A stretch of 64,000 nucleotides of DNA from the NCBI RefSeq assembly GCF_963666255.1, contig NZ_OY762656.1, forward strand, positions 2,020,695 through 2,084,694. Direction: 5' to 3'. The translations under genes were made by a program, and so were the position numbers. Shown in pieces: positions 1 to 10,515 of the stretch. Below the pieces are notes generated by a model. The model was not told where the DNA came from and made no database searches. It saw only the letters and a program-made list of their open reading frames with translations. This stretch comes from an uncultured Propionivibrio sp. (GTDB lineage: Bacteria > Pseudomonadota > Gammaproteobacteria > Burkholderiales > Rhodocyclaceae). Position 1 is the stretch's first letter; the number at the start of each line of letters is the position of its first letter.

Positions 1-819
1 AGCGGTATTTCGAGCCGAATCGAGTTCGGAACCCCGTCCCTGTCCGTCATATAGGTTTTGCACCTTCTTCAGCGCTCGCTCATTGACGAGGCCTGCGCTG
101 TCTGAGGCGGAAGAGGCATCGCACAGCACTCGCAGGAAATAATTCATAGCTTCATGAGTCTTGACCTTGCGTTCAGCCAAGGTCCGCATCCGGTACATGA
201 ACCCGTCCCATTGCGACACGGCAATGCCGAGTTGTTGCTTGACCGCTTGGGGATCAAAGCGTGTGCTGTGGGGCACCCTGATGGCCTGGCTGGCGCCGTT
301 CAGAGCGATTGTCAGCGTGTTATGGCAGACCACTCGGATCGTCGTTGGAGTTGCAGTCGTCGCCAGCGTGCCATCGCAGGAGGTGGCCAAGAGCAGGTAG
401 CCATTGACCGTGTCATTGCCCTTAACGGCAGTGGTCTGCCCCGTCTTAGCCAGCGCCCAGAACTTTTTGCCGCCTTTCAGCACGCCGGCCGTTTCCAGTT
501 CAAAGCCCGAGATCTCGGAAAGATCCCGGTAGAACTCCAGGACCTCACGCGGCTGTACGACCTGGTAGCGTTGGGAGACGACCGAAAGCGCTGTCTTCGT
601 GTCGGACCGATAGAGCACTTTCTGTTCGGGAAACGAGTGGATTGTGCCGAGGGTGCCGATCGTATCGGTCATAAAGCGCACTGGCGTTTCTTCGATCTGC
701 CAATCCATGCCGGCTTCCTTTTGCCAGATTTCGAGCGGTTGTTTGGGCGGTAATTGATGACCGAGACCGTGCCAGGGGACGGCGTCGACATACGCCATTT
801 GTTGAACGAGGTGAGCCAT
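1..819 (-). CDS. DUF932 family (phage/plasmid-like) protein, 3' end cut by the window edge
   Basis: The minus strand is open from an ATG at 819 to the window edge, giving the first 273 residues. It starts MAHLVQQMAYVDAVPWHGLG and later has VVCHNTLTIALNG, the pattern of the DUF932 family found on phages, plasmids and integrative elements. The molecular function of that family is not established; some members are encoded in replication or conjugation regions. A purine-rich ribosome binding site (AAAGGA) sits about 8 bases before the ATG. The C-terminus is outside the window. It lies 143 bases downstream of the zinc-ribbon gene on the same strand, so the two may share a transcript. The family assignment comes from recognising the N-terminal pattern. 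Confidence 0.75.
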   Translation of the reverse strand, partial: MAHLVQQMAYVDAVPWHGLGHQLPPKQPLEIWQKEAGMDWQIEETPVRFMTDTIGTLGTIHSFPEQKVLYRSDTKTALSVVSQRYQVVQPREVLEFYRDLSEISGFELETAGVLKGGKKFWALAKTGQTTAVKGNDTVNGYLLLATSCDGTLATTATPTTIRVVCHNTLTIALNGASQAIRVPHSTRFDPQAVKQQLGIAVSQWDGFMYRMRTLAERKVKTHEAMNYFLRVLCDASSASDSAGLVNERALKKVQNLYDGQGRGSELDSARNTA

Positions 820-962
820 GGAAATTCCTTTCGTGAGAGGGATGACGAAACGCAAGGCGTGACGAGGCAGCCGAGAACCGCCGGCAGGTGCTATGTAAGG
901 GAAGGAAGAAGGAAACCGCGGCGGGAATGCAAAAACTGCGCTAGGTCACGCAGCAATCCGTA

Positions 963-1388
963 TCAGCGCGGGGTTTCGCGTGGTGGCGCCACACCTGGAA
1001 TAACATCGTTTGCAGCCGGGGTGGTTTCCGTCTCTTGCCGATCGAAGGCGAGTGGTGTGCGGAAGTGGTGATCGCAAGCAAGGCAATGGTAATTGTCGAA
1101 CAGTCGTTCATCGATGACATGACCGAGTTGAGCGCCGGTCAATGCGCCGGTGATTCCGCCGACCATGCCGCCGACAAGTGCGCCGATCCACTTGCCAACG
1201 CGGGAACCGGTTGGGCCGGCAATACAGCCGATGGATCCACCGACAATCGAGCCGATTTCAGCGCCGTTTCTCGCGCTGGCGATGCCGCTGGCTGTTCCAC
1301 CAAGAAAACCGACAGTGGCGGCGGCTTTCTTGGCGTAATCCTTGGTTTCAATCTGGGCTGAGAGGCAGTTAGGACAATTCATAGGCAT
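963..1388 (-). CDS. Small zinc-ribbon and glycine-zipper protein
   Basis: This 141-residue protein begins MPMNCPNCLS, a CxxC knuckle, and has a second pair, CLACDHHF, near residue 103, so two CxxC pairs could form one zinc ribbon. Between them is a glycine/alanine-rich stretch (about residues 22-90) with repeated GxxxG spacing, typical of glycine-zipper segments that insert in or pack against membranes. An AAGGAG ribosome binding site lies just before the ATG at 1388. I do not recognise a specific family. Proteins of this build are common on plasmids and integrative elements beside DUF932 genes. A membrane or envelope role is inferred from composition only. Confidence 0.65.
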   Translation of the reverse strand: MPMNCPNCLSAQIETKDYAKKAAATVGFLGGTASGIASARNGAEIGSIVGGSIGCIAGPTGSRVGKWIGALVGGMVGGITGALTGAQLGHVIDERLFDNYHCLACDHHFRTPLAFDRQETETTPAANDVIPGVAPPRETPR

Positions 1389-1440
1389 GACAAACTCCTT
1401 GGCAGTGTGAAAGTGCTAGAGGTCAGTATTGGTCGGGCAT

Positions 1441-1483
1441 AAGAGCAAAAACGCCCACGACCGTCGGAGAAACGGTGTGGGCG
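1441..1483 (-). terminator. Intrinsic terminator of the defence operon (minus strand)
   Basis: Arms at 1452-1464 and 1472-1483 (CGCCCAC pairing with GTGGGCG, then ACCGT with ACGGT, one bulge) form a strong hairpin. On the minus strand it is followed by five T residues (1451-1447). It lies about 240 bases past the stop codon of the last defence gene and just upstream of the zinc-ribbon gene. A second six-pair GC stem sits at 1614-1635. Confidence 0.6.
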
Positions 1484-1726
1484 ATGAGGAGATATTCCGA
1501 AATCAGGAATCGACTTGTTAGAGACAGCTCTCTATGAGAGTCTCAGGTAAAGCGATATGTGATCAAAATAATTTGGAAACGAACTCTTACTTAACCCCCT
1601 CAGCTCTATTACCGGGGGGCCTCAGACGAGCCCCCTCTGGAAAGTCGCCGCAGCCAAAAGCGGCATATCTTGATCCAACGATTCAACAAGACTCGGGCTT
1701 TGAAAACACCTGTTCGGTGCCCCTAT

Positions 1727-4700
1727 TCAGGAGCGCGCGTGGAGCATTTTCCCTATTAGGGTATCCACAAATCCGATTTCAACGAATGGGACTTGGGCAT
1801 AGATCATCTCTCTGTTTCCTTCAAGCTTCGCCAGTAAATGACCTCTGCCAAGGAGACGTTCTGCACCTTTCTCACCAAGAGCGATTTCGGACGTCCCTTC
1901 AGAGTCGACGCGAAGAATCAGTCGATTACCCAAATTCGAGCGCAGCTGCATTGGCATAACGTAAGCATCCGGTCGCTGGGCAGCGAAAATCAGATAGATG
2001 CCCGCAGCTCTAGCCTTCACACCAAGCCGCTGAACTATTGCGGACACCGCCCCCTTGTACTCTTCCGTAAGCATCCATTCGGCAAATTCATCGTGAATGA
2101 GCCAGATGACAGGCAGGCGTTCTCTTAGGGGGGCCTCAGCATTGTAGGCAGCTAGATTAGATACTCGCTTTTCCTTGAAGCGAGCGTAGCGGAGGTCCAT
2201 TTCTGCTACGAGTTCTTCGAGTCTTTGGGTTGCCATGATCTGATCATCGACGATGCCGCCATCAATATGTGGCAGCCGATCGAATGCGAAATAGTCAACG
2301 CCTTGTTTTGGATCGATCAGGACTATCCTCGCCTGTTCTGGCGTGTTGGTCGCGGCAATCCCCAAAATGATATTTTGCATCAGGACGGATTTGCCGCTGC
2401 CGGTGCTGCCTGCGATCAGGGTGTGTGGCGCATGGTCTTTCCCAGGTGAGAGGAATAGAGGAGCCCCCGAGTTTTCTTGTGCCGCAATCAATAGCTCCTG
2501 ATTACCCCAACCACTTGAGGTCGGCGACCAATCGGCCCAGAGGGAGCGAATATCGATAGTCTGGCGTTTGGGGCGCTCCACTGAGATCGTGACGGCACCG
2601 GGTTCTGGGCGGACCGATATAACGTTTAGCCCATAGGTCGTCAAGAGCTCTGACCTTTTCTTCAAGACTTGCTCGACGGTCAGGTTGGCGTTGCCGGCAA
2701 ACTTTAGCAGCGCAGAATTGGGCGTAAGAGCCGAGCCGACCAATTTAGCCTGTAGTTGTAGCTGCTGCAGGGCGCTACGCGTCGAAAAAGCTGTTTGCTG
2801 GAGCCACCCATCTTCTTCGGGCGCAATGGGCGCTGAGTGAAGGGCCGACGCAATCAAATCACCGATCTTAGAATAGGCCCAATGAGCTTGTGTCTGAGCA
2901 CGCGAAGAATCGACTGGCAAAGGCACACTCTCTCCGGAGACCGGCTGAGGGGCCAGATCCTCAATGCTCGGTTCGTTCGGCATCTCTGCGGGCGCGTCCA
3001 GAAGCGGCTCAAGAACTGGCAGTGTGGGCAGGGACGTTGGTCTTTGGACAGGCATGCGATAAGCATTACGGAGAGGTGCGATACCGGAGCCAGGGGTTCT
3101 CCAAATTGGCTCAAAGTCCATATGGAAGAAGTCCATTTCGCGCCGGACGTCGGCGGTGCTCTGATCATGCCAGTATGCCATCAAGAGCTGTTTGAGGGCC
3201 TTGCGACCGATGATTTCCTGATAGGCATAACGAACATCGGCAATTTCAGTAGCGATTGTCGGGTCGTCGGCATCGGAGGAGGTCGGGACAAAAACGTGAG
3301 AGAGGCCTTTGAGGTGGACCTTGCAGCGCCCTTCGCGCATGGCGCGGCGCCATTCTCCAAGATCGATGCCTCTTGCAGCGGGGATGCGAATGCCGTCAAG
3401 CATAAGATCAGCCAGTCGAGCTAGCCAGGATTGGCGGTCGAGCCGCTCCGGGTCGCCGAAAATTGCGTCTTCAAGGCGCTCGAGCGTATCGCGCAGCTGT
3501 TTTTGCGATTCTTTGCGCTTGGCAGCCAGACTCTCGATTTCCACATATTTCGCTTCGCTGACAGCAAGGGTGATCATCAGTGTGCCGTCTTCAGCTACTT
3601 GGGGGCAGATCGCGAGTAAGTCGGCGATCTGTTGTTCGCGCTGGCCAAGCCATGACGCGTAGTCATCAAGAAAGTACCAGCCGATTAGTTGGTCGGTACC
3701 TAGGTCGTCTCGTAACATGCGGCGACTCAGCACGATGCCCATCAATTCGCTTGCGCTCTGGCCACATGTGGCCGCGCGCAGCACGATGTCACCCGATACA
3801 TCATTAGCCTCGTCGATCAGGCGATCGGCCAGTGTTCGTATCTCCGAATCGGTCAGCGGTAGTTGCAGCGCCCTGAGACGGCTCATAATCATCGAGCGCA
3901 AAAGCGTCATCGGTGCGCGTGAAGAGATGATTAGATTACGTCCCTGGGTTGAAATCTGCTTGTAGCGTATGACCCGGACTTGATGATTCATTAGCTGACG
4001 CCGATCGAGAAGCTCGTCGAAATTGACGACCCAATTGCCTAGGTCGTGGGTCTCCTCGAAGATGCGTTTAGTCCGGCCGTCGGCGAAATCGAGTTGGCGT
4101 ACGGGCAAGAGGCGTTTTGATGTCGATTCATCTCGGTCACCTTTGAAAATGCTCGCGACGGCGGAGATATAAGCCCAGCCTTCAGCGCTTTGTACCGGGC
4201 AGCATAGGAAGACCGCTGATTTAAGGTCGTCTCGGGCAGCCGCCCGGCGGCGTGACCAGCGTGATGGCAACAGTTTGCGAATGTCGGCTGGTTCGCCTTG
4301 TTCGAGATACCATTCGAGTTGCGCATGACGCGATATGACATCTTGCGAAAAAACGATGTCGTATGGATGGCCGTCTTTGGGGTTAGGCGGCGGCGCTTGG
4401 TCGGCAATCACCGAAATTCGCAGGCGTGCCATGAAGTCTTGGGAGGCTTCACTTGCGCTATAGGCGTCTGCCGTAGCTTCGGAGCTCAGGATCGAGCAAT
4501 AGATATTACGAAGCTTCTGGCTTTCGATGTGGCGCAGCAGAACTTGGCATCGAACGTCGTCCTCGTCGTCCTGTATGTCGCCGATCTTCGCCACGACCGC
4601 CTGAGGCAGTCGTGCGGAATCGCAATTGAACAGTACGACTGACATGTTTGACCGTTCGTGCGGTTGCAGAGCGATATAGCGCTTGACGAGGTCATGGACG

Positions 4701-6997
4701 CAGGAGCTGCCCTCAGCAGGGCTTTCATTTGTGTCGTTCTCACTTCTGGGGTCTGCGATGGGGGGTTCATGCAGGCTGTAGTCGGCGACCACGTCGCTTG
4801 CTGTGAGAAATTGCGGGCCATCATTCGTCCAGATCGCCACAATCTCAGGGTAAAGCACGTGCTCAAAATCCTGAGCGATATCCCGAAAGAATAGCTTGGG
4901 GTCCCCCTCCGCCTCTATGCTGGCGAGAACCTGACTAACGAGGTCTATTGCGAGCTGATATTTTCGCCATATGGCGGCCAGACGCATCGGATGCCAGGGG
5001 GCGACGACGGCCGCCGGCCTGCCACCGTCGATTGGCGCGACACCAATCATGAGCAGTGGTTTGAGCAGCTTGTTGCGATTGCGATCACCTTTGGCCAGTG
5101 TTAGGACGGTTTCGAGCAGAGCGGCGTAAGCCGTCGTCTGATTGAGTATGGAGTCAGCGCCGCCCCCTTTTTTGGGGAAGTCGACAACTGCGAGCTTGTA
5201 GGCACTTTCAAATGTTGCAAAAGCTTCACCCAACGTCTTAGCATCTTGAGCGGAGAGATAGGCTTGATCAACGCACTCTCTGAGATTCTTGCGCCAAAAT
5301 ACGTCGAGATTCCGGTCAGGTTTAGCTGCAGGGACGAATGAGCCACGATCACGGTCAAAAGCCGGCATGAACGTTTTTACGTTGGCCAAATCGATCGATT
5401 TGTCGGCGGTAAATTCGCGCTGCGTGCGGCAGGCCGGGAAGGGGTTCTGGGTCAATCGACCCCAGTCGTCGACCAGTTGGCTTGCTACGCATGAGGGGTT
5501 ATAGCGCCAGATCAGTTGCGTCGAGTGCTTTTGAATGCTGTCCTCGTCAGTCGTTGTCTCCAATTCGACGACGAATTTGAGTTGCAGTGCCGGCTTGGCA
5601 GTGGATGTGTTGAGCTTATTCTTGGCCCTGTCGCCCTTTTTCCAGTCGGAGACAAGCTGGTCGAATTCGAAAAGATCGCCGACGTCCCAATCGATTTTCC
5701 CGCTGAACAGGCGACGCAGGCCGGCATAGCGGTGCGCGAAATAGAGACCGGCTTCATAGTTGAGAGATCTCAGGTCTCTCTTTGTTGCGGATTCGCATTT
5801 GATTTTTAGCTTGCGCTGATTGCCCGGCGGCATGCGATTATAAAGCGGCTCCATAACCGCGCAAATGCCGGCGATGAAGTCGGTTGTCTCGATAGGGCGG
5901 CCATATACAAAGCGATCCCAAGCAGACTTCAGCTTCTTGTCGTCTTTTATTTCGCTGCGGTGGGCTTCATAAAAATCAGTGTCTTCATCGATTTTTTCTG
6001 ACCGCTTGGACAGAAGCTTGAGATATTCCCGCTCTTCATCCTCAAGTTTATCTTCTTCCAGTTCACTGAAGTATTCAAGGGTGTTCTTGCCGAGGTTGAA
6101 TTTATCGCGCTGCAGGCCATCGAAGATCGGCTTAATTTGCTCCCAATCTTGTTCGGCTAAAGCTTCGGCCTGGGCATTCCAGCCGCTGGGTGCCCTAATA
6201 AAGGCTTCGATCGTGGGGTGGCAGACATTCGGGATCTGATGCGCAACCTTTTCGAACGCGTTGCGCAAGTCTTCTTCGCTGAGTAGGAGCTGGCTTGAGG
6301 TCTGCTTGAGGAGCAGCCCAGATCGTCTCTTGTGAGCATTATTGAATTGCTGCCTCCATGCCGATGCATGACCGCGCTGCCGCTCTTTGAGGCTTCCGAA
6401 GCAGGCTGGGTCGTTTGGCAGGCGTAGTGCTGGCATTGCTGCACCCAGCGCATCGATGATGGGGCGGCCCGTATCCTCGTTTTCTCGGCGGGTGCGCAAG
6501 ATATAGACGGCAAAGCGGTCGATCGAGACGATTCGAAGATCGCGGAGCCCGGTCAGAGCTTTTTCCCACCATCTTTGCTGCTCCTGGGCGATAGGCAGGC
6601 CTGTTGATGCCTCTCGAACCCAAAGGTCAATGCGCTCCAATAGCTCAGGTGGGCCAAGCTTTGCAATTTCACGAATCGAGGCGTCTTCACCATGTTCATG
6701 TTCAGCAAGTAGATAGGCTGCCTTCGGACAATCGGCGTTCCGATAGAAGGTAGCGTTTTCGGTCGTCAGAGTTTCATCAGGTAGACCTTGGTCGCTTACA
6801 AGCGAGATCGGCAGCTTGATGTCGATACGCTCTTTGAGATACGGATCCGCGAGTACGGCGCGTGCGACTGCTGCGACCTGTTCGGCGCTAAGATTGAGCA
6901 CATACCGCGCAGTCGACTGCGCCGCGCCCGTATCGGTCTGAAGTTCTTCGCGGAGATAGGCGGCGGCGACTGCGCCGACGAGCGAGGCCACGTTCAT
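1727..6997 (-). CDS. DptH/SspH-like restriction ATPase with C-terminal FtsK/HerA motor
   Basis: A 1756-residue protein whose last 230 residues form a RecA/FtsK-like motor. It shows a Walker A motif AGSTGSGKS (about 1529-1537), a Walker B-like strand VLIDPKQG, a second acidic strand WLIHDEF, and the sensor-like stretch FAAQRPDA. The first 1500 residues have no motif I can name. Size, C-terminal motor and position as last of three coupled genes match DptH (DndH) of the Dnd restriction complex, and by analogy SspH of SspFGH. In such systems the complex acts on DNA lacking the phosphorothioate mark. The start overlaps the preceding stop in an ATGA, implying translational coupling. The DptH-type assignment is fairly secure; its nuclease partner and specificity are inference. 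Confidence 0.72.
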   Translation of the reverse strand: MNVASLVGAVAAAYLREELQTDTGAAQSTARYVLNLSAEQVAAVARAVLADPYLKERIDIKLPISLVSDQGLPDETLTTENATFYRNADCPKAAYLLAEHEHGEDASIREIAKLGPPELLERIDLWVREASTGLPIAQEQQRWWEKALTGLRDLRIVSIDRFAVYILRTRRENEDTGRPIIDALGAAMPALRLPNDPACFGSLKERQRGHASAWRQQFNNAHKRRSGLLLKQTSSQLLLSEEDLRNAFEKVAHQIPNVCHPTIEAFIRAPSGWNAQAEALAEQDWEQIKPIFDGLQRDKFNLGKNTLEYFSELEEDKLEDEEREYLKLLSKRSEKIDEDTDFYEAHRSEIKDDKKLKSAWDRFVYGRPIETTDFIAGICAVMEPLYNRMPPGNQRKLKIKCESATKRDLRSLNYEAGLYFAHRYAGLRRLFSGKIDWDVGDLFEFDQLVSDWKKGDRAKNKLNTSTAKPALQLKFVVELETTTDEDSIQKHSTQLIWRYNPSCVASQLVDDWGRLTQNPFPACRTQREFTADKSIDLANVKTFMPAFDRDRGSFVPAAKPDRNLDVFWRKNLRECVDQAYLSAQDAKTLGEAFATFESAYKLAVVDFPKKGGGADSILNQTTAYAALLETVLTLAKGDRNRNKLLKPLLMIGVAPIDGGRPAAVVAPWHPMRLAAIWRKYQLAIDLVSQVLASIEAEGDPKLFFRDIAQDFEHVLYPEIVAIWTNDGPQFLTASDVVADYSLHEPPIADPRSENDTNESPAEGSSCVHDLVKRYIALQPHERSNMSVVLFNCDSARLPQAVVAKIGDIQDDEDDVRCQVLLRHIESQKLRNIYCSILSSEATADAYSASEASQDFMARLRISVIADQAPPPNPKDGHPYDIVFSQDVISRHAQLEWYLEQGEPADIRKLLPSRWSRRRAAARDDLKSAVFLCCPVQSAEGWAYISAVASIFKGDRDESTSKRLLPVRQLDFADGRTKRIFEETHDLGNWVVNFDELLDRRQLMNHQVRVIRYKQISTQGRNLIISSRAPMTLLRSMIMSRLRALQLPLTDSEIRTLADRLIDEANDVSGDIVLRAATCGQSASELMGIVLSRRMLRDDLGTDQLIGWYFLDDYASWLGQREQQIADLLAICPQVAEDGTLMITLAVSEAKYVEIESLAAKRKESQKQLRDTLERLEDAIFGDPERLDRQSWLARLADLMLDGIRIPAARGIDLGEWRRAMREGRCKVHLKGLSHVFVPTSSDADDPTIATEIADVRYAYQEIIGRKALKQLLMAYWHDQSTADVRREMDFFHMDFEPIWRTPGSGIAPLRNAYRMPVQRPTSLPTLPVLEPLLDAPAEMPNEPSIEDLAPQPVSGESVPLPVDSSRAQTQAHWAYSKIGDLIASALHSAPIAPEEDGWLQQTAFSTRSALQQLQLQAKLVGSALTPNSALLKFAGNANLTVEQVLKKRSELLTTYGLNVISVRPEPGAVTISVERPKRQTIDIRSLWADWSPTSSGWGNQELLIAAQENSGAPLFLSPGKDHAPHTLIAGSTGSGKSVLMQNIILGIAATNTPEQARIVLIDPKQGVDYFAFDRLPHIDGGIVDDQIMATQRLEELVAEMDLRYARFKEKRVSNLAAYNAEAPLRERLPVIWLIHDEFAEWMLTEEYKGAVSAIVQRLGVKARAAGIYLIFAAQRPDAYVMPMQLRSNLGNRLILRVDSEGTSEIALGEKGAERLLGRGHLLAKLEGNREMIYAQVPFVEIGFVDTLIGKMLHARS

Positions 6998-8520
6998 AGT
7001 GCAGATCTCCGCAAGGGATTTTCGACATAAGCACAGGCATCGGATAGCCGCCGTAGCATGCCGATAGTCTTGAGGCGATTTTCGAGCCGCGAGGCATTGG
7101 CTTGAAACGCTCGCTTGTCGAAATCTTCGGTGGTAATGGTGAGCTGCCCCTCCTGCTCTCCAAAGACGAAGCCGTATCGGTCGTAGAGGCGGCCAAGGAA
7201 TTGGCCGTAGTCCATGCGTACCGGAACGTTGGCTAGGATTAGTGCCTTGAGGAGTTCATCGGTTGGTGCGTAGCGCAGCCGATTGGTGCCGCGACGCGAG
7301 ACCAGTCCTGCGCCTCGTCCAAGGCTGCTGTGGACGTTGGCCGTATGCTGACGATGGCGCCGCTGCGCTGTGTAACGCAAATTTTCGAGGAGAGCGTCAG
7401 GGTCGACTGGACCGGTGTAGTCCTCACCGGGCCAACGTACTTTTTCTCGCATGATTTCACGGCATGCCGTAAATCCGGACTGCTCTGCCGCCGCAGCAAC
7501 CCATTCCGGCGAATTTCCGATACTTTGCACATAGGCATCGACTGCCGAAAGCGACAGTTGGTTGTTCGCGATGTAATTGCCTGCCGAAAGTTCACGAACC
7601 AGTGTTTTCTTGGGCGCGACAACTTCACAAATGAAGTGGGGTTTGGGCTTGTCACAGATGTGGGCGGCGACCTGTAGCTGATAAAGGGTGATATGAAGTG
7701 CTCCAAGGATCGTCAGGTATGGATAGGCGTCGAATCTTGGCAGTTGGAGTTCGAGAACGGCTAGCCAATCTTGGGCCAGCACCTCAAAGGCGGGATGCTT
7801 GGCGTAAGGTAGGTAGCTGCCGCTTCGCGTATGCCGCTCCTCGGAAACTTCCGGCTGAAGGAGTTCAGTAAGGCGATCACAGGGATCATGCCGCTCGAAC
7901 AGATGTGCAAAATTTCGCGCGAGCTCAGGAGCAGCGTTTGATCGCGCGAGCATCTGATAAAGCAGATCGCCGTTGCGCGTGAAATTGATGTATTCGCGGC
8001 TGCCCTCAGTGTTGAGGTCTTCATAAATCGCATGGCGTCCAAACGGAAATACGAAACGAGAGCTCCATCTCTTATTCATGCTGCTTTCGATCGTCGCAGA
8101 GCGTAGCATTTCGATAACTTTGACGAGCTGTTCGAAGTTCTCAAATCTGTTCTTGAGATAAGAAAAATCTCGTTGTGTAACCATCTTGGCGTTGCTCTGC
8201 ATCCACTCAAGCCAATTAGCCCATCCGGTTTCGTTATCGGGATAGAGCTCGGCGAGTTCCAGCAGCTTGTCGTTGTTGAACAAGAGATTGCGCAGATAGG
8301 GCCTTTGTGCCGGCCGGAAGCTGAAAGGGAATTGTGTCGCGTTTGCCGCAAATAACTGCCCGGTTGCATGAGAGGCTTCTGCGACCGAGAGAAATTCTAG
8401 GAATAGGAGCCATGGGTCCTGCTCCCACAGTCTGTGGCCCCAGATTTGTTCGTCAAGCCACAAATCATTGTCATTATGATAGCTCGCCGGCGGAGGTGGA
8501 AGCGGGACCATTTCAGTCAT
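6994..8520 (-). CDS. DptG/SspG-like component of the PT restriction complex
   Basis: This 508-residue protein lacks a P-loop, nuclease motif or membrane segment that I can see. It opens with a proline run (PLPPPP) and is rich in aromatic and acidic residues. It is assigned by position and size: it sits between an F-like ATPase and an H-like motor ATPase, exactly where DptG/SspG lies in PT restriction operons. It overlaps the upstream gene by 8 bases and the downstream gene by 4, so the three are likely made in fixed proportion. DptG-like proteins are thought to act as a structural partner of the two ATPases; that role is inferred here, not seen. Confidence 0.55.
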   Translation of the reverse strand: MTEMVPLPPPPASYHNDNDLWLDEQIWGHRLWEQDPWLLFLEFLSVAEASHATGQLFAANATQFPFSFRPAQRPYLRNLLFNNDKLLELAELYPDNETGWANWLEWMQSNAKMVTQRDFSYLKNRFENFEQLVKVIEMLRSATIESSMNKRWSSRFVFPFGRHAIYEDLNTEGSREYINFTRNGDLLYQMLARSNAAPELARNFAHLFERHDPCDRLTELLQPEVSEERHTRSGSYLPYAKHPAFEVLAQDWLAVLELQLPRFDAYPYLTILGALHITLYQLQVAAHICDKPKPHFICEVVAPKKTLVRELSAGNYIANNQLSLSAVDAYVQSIGNSPEWVAAAAEQSGFTACREIMREKVRWPGEDYTGPVDPDALLENLRYTAQRRHRQHTANVHSSLGRGAGLVSRRGTNRLRYAPTDELLKALILANVPVRMDYGQFLGRLYDRYGFVFGEQEGQLTITTEDFDKRAFQANASRLENRLKTIGMLRRLSDACAYVENPLRRSAL

Positions 8521-10360
8521 TTGAGATCTCTACGATTTGGTCGATGGCATTTCCAGTGCTATCCAGGGCAAGGAGCCGGAATATCAGACCATCGTCGTCA
8601 TCCTGCGTATGACGGTTGATCGCCGCAGCCGATAGAAGAGCGCTCTTGAATGCCAACAGATCCTCATAGCATTCACGGGAAAAATTGCCAGGTAGCGCGC
8701 CATCGCTCACACGCATTAGGAATTCGTAGCGCGTGAGATTGAGGGCCAACGATCTCATTTGTCCGTTGGGCAGCGTTACGATGAGATGCGGAAAGTCGCG
8801 GTGCAGGGATATTTCGACTCGCTCCACACGCCCGAGGGAGCTGATGGCGACTTTGTCTTCGAGCAGTTGACTGATCTTGGCGCCGGAGTGCGACAGACTG
8901 GTCGCTAGCAGCAGCTCGCTTTTTGTCGTGGTAAGGAGTCCAGTGAAGATTCGGTTGAGCCCATTTACGAGCTTGCTGACTGTTTGACGCGACACACGCC
9001 TACCGTCGTTTAATGGTTGTACGATATCGCGCAGATATTCGCCTGCACTATTAAATACCGTCAAGCACCAAAGTTTCAGTTCCTCTGCGTAGGCATCTGG
9101 AATCTTGAAAAATAACCCGCGCCTTTGGTCAACAAGCATGTCAAGGAAGGGGTGCCGATCATCGTTCTGCGCCTCTGGCATCTCGATATAACTGCGTTGC
9201 TCGCCGCGATATCGTTCGGTTGCTCCGTAGAAGTCATCAGCTTCGACCAAGTCATGGAAATACTGGCTGACGCTCTCGTCTTCCGCACCGAAAATTAGGA
9301 TGTTGTCGATTCGGTTCGTGGTCTCGAAGCCAATGCCGAATCGACAGAGATAGTCGAAGATCTCCTGCGCATCGCGTTTTGCGCTCTTCAGATTGGTTCC
9401 AAAGAGATTGGCGAAGAGACTCGCCTTATGGGTTTCTCCAGCAGCAATGATCTTGGCCGCGTCAGATGCAGACATGAGACCGTCTTTGGCTGAGGGATGA
9501 CCAAGGATGGCGTTGGCAAGCAGTAGAAGGACGCGCCGGATCGGCGAGTGGAGCTCGTTGAAGTCCAGAAGTTGGAATAACGCTACTAGCCGGGTACGCA
9601 CAAGCGGGTCGCGCAAAAGCTCAAAATTGCGCCGGATCGGGCATCTTGGACCGAAGAATCCGTTCGGTTGTGCGGCGGCATAGCAACTCTGCCAACCCTC
9701 GTGGTCAAGGAGTGCGTCTAGGCAGAGTGCCAATACCGTCGCACTGGAGACGGCGCTGAGATTAAAGAAATGCAAGCGGTCGGTCGGCTCTGGGTCTTCG
9801 TCATTCATGAGCCGAGCTTCGAATAGCGCCAAGGCACGGTGCGCGGCGCCATGTGGGCCGAGCTTCCGCCAGTTTTCGACGAGAGGCCCGTCATTGGCAG
9901 CAACTAGGAATAGATTGGACGAGGGCTCGAATAATGCGGAGCTTAGTTCTTGCAGAAGCTCGGCTTTTGAACCGTCCGGATCGTTCTTGCAGAACGGTGT
10001 TAAGTCGCGAATGAGATGGAGCGTGTAAGTGTGACCATTGATGGTCACAGGCAGCTTGAAATAGGATGTATTGTCGGCCCACGCGTCTGGTGAGCCTCCC
10101 AACGCCTCCCACACTTGGTAGCAGAGGTGGCTTTTGCCGTCACCGGCTGTACCAGTGAGTATGACCACGCCACCGTGGCCTTCTTTGCGGTCAGTGAAGG
10201 AGGCGAGTACGTCATGGCTAAGCGGATGCTCGAAGGCGATGGGGGCGACATTGAGCCTCTTCGACCATCGTCGAATCTCTTCGTCATACATGTTCGCGTT
10301 GCGCGCGAGAGGACCATATTGCCTGACGAAGCTGATCCATTTTTCGGCGTCGACTGTCAT
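8513..10360 (-). CDS. DptF/SspF-like P-loop ATPase of the PT restriction complex
   Basis: A 615-residue protein with Walker A GTAGDGKS at residues 70-77, embedded in VVILTGTAGDGKSHL. The start at 10360 is preferred over a longer reading frame (to 10504) because GGAG lies 9 bases upstream and the extra residues look non-coding. The DG in the P-loop and the position as first of the FGH-like trio fit DptF, the smaller ATPase of the Dnd restriction complex, or SspF. It lies 155 bases downstream of the receiver-domain gene, the widest gap in the operon, so an internal promoter is possible. Its likely role is ATP-dependent assembly or recognition within the restriction complex (inference). Confidence 0.62.
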   Translation of the reverse strand: MTVDAEKWISFVRQYGPLARNANMYDEEIRRWSKRLNVAPIAFEHPLSHDVLASFTDRKEGHGGVVILTGTAGDGKSHLCYQVWEALGGSPDAWADNTSYFKLPVTINGHTYTLHLIRDLTPFCKNDPDGSKAELLQELSSALFEPSSNLFLVAANDGPLVENWRKLGPHGAAHRALALFEARLMNDEDPEPTDRLHFFNLSAVSSATVLALCLDALLDHEGWQSCYAAAQPNGFFGPRCPIRRNFELLRDPLVRTRLVALFQLLDFNELHSPIRRVLLLLANAILGHPSAKDGLMSASDAAKIIAAGETHKASLFANLFGTNLKSAKRDAQEIFDYLCRFGIGFETTNRIDNILIFGAEDESVSQYFHDLVEADDFYGATERYRGEQRSYIEMPEAQNDDRHPFLDMLVDQRRGLFFKIPDAYAEELKLWCLTVFNSAGEYLRDIVQPLNDGRRVSRQTVSKLVNGLNRIFTGLLTTTKSELLLATSLSHSGAKISQLLEDKVAISSLGRVERVEISLHRDFPHLIVTLPNGQMRSLALNLTRYEFLMRVSDGALPGNFSRECYEDLLAFKSALLSAAAINRHTQDDDDGLIFRLLALDSTGNAIDQIVEISND

Positions 10361-10515
10361 TACCGCTTCTCCAACGGCATTAAAGTAGATATTCGGAGAT
10401 GCTTGCACTCCTGCTTGAACTCCGCGAGCGCCGAAAACGACGCATTTCTGATACGTGGGGCAGTGTTGAGCTAGAAACCGGAAATGGCGTCTTGTGTGCC
10501 CCAATAAGGTTTCTA

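Noticed and set aside
154-753. 199-residue plus-strand open frame at the left edge
   Set aside because: It is antisense to the DUF932 reading frame, which is open across the whole stretch, has a ribosome binding site and matches a known family.
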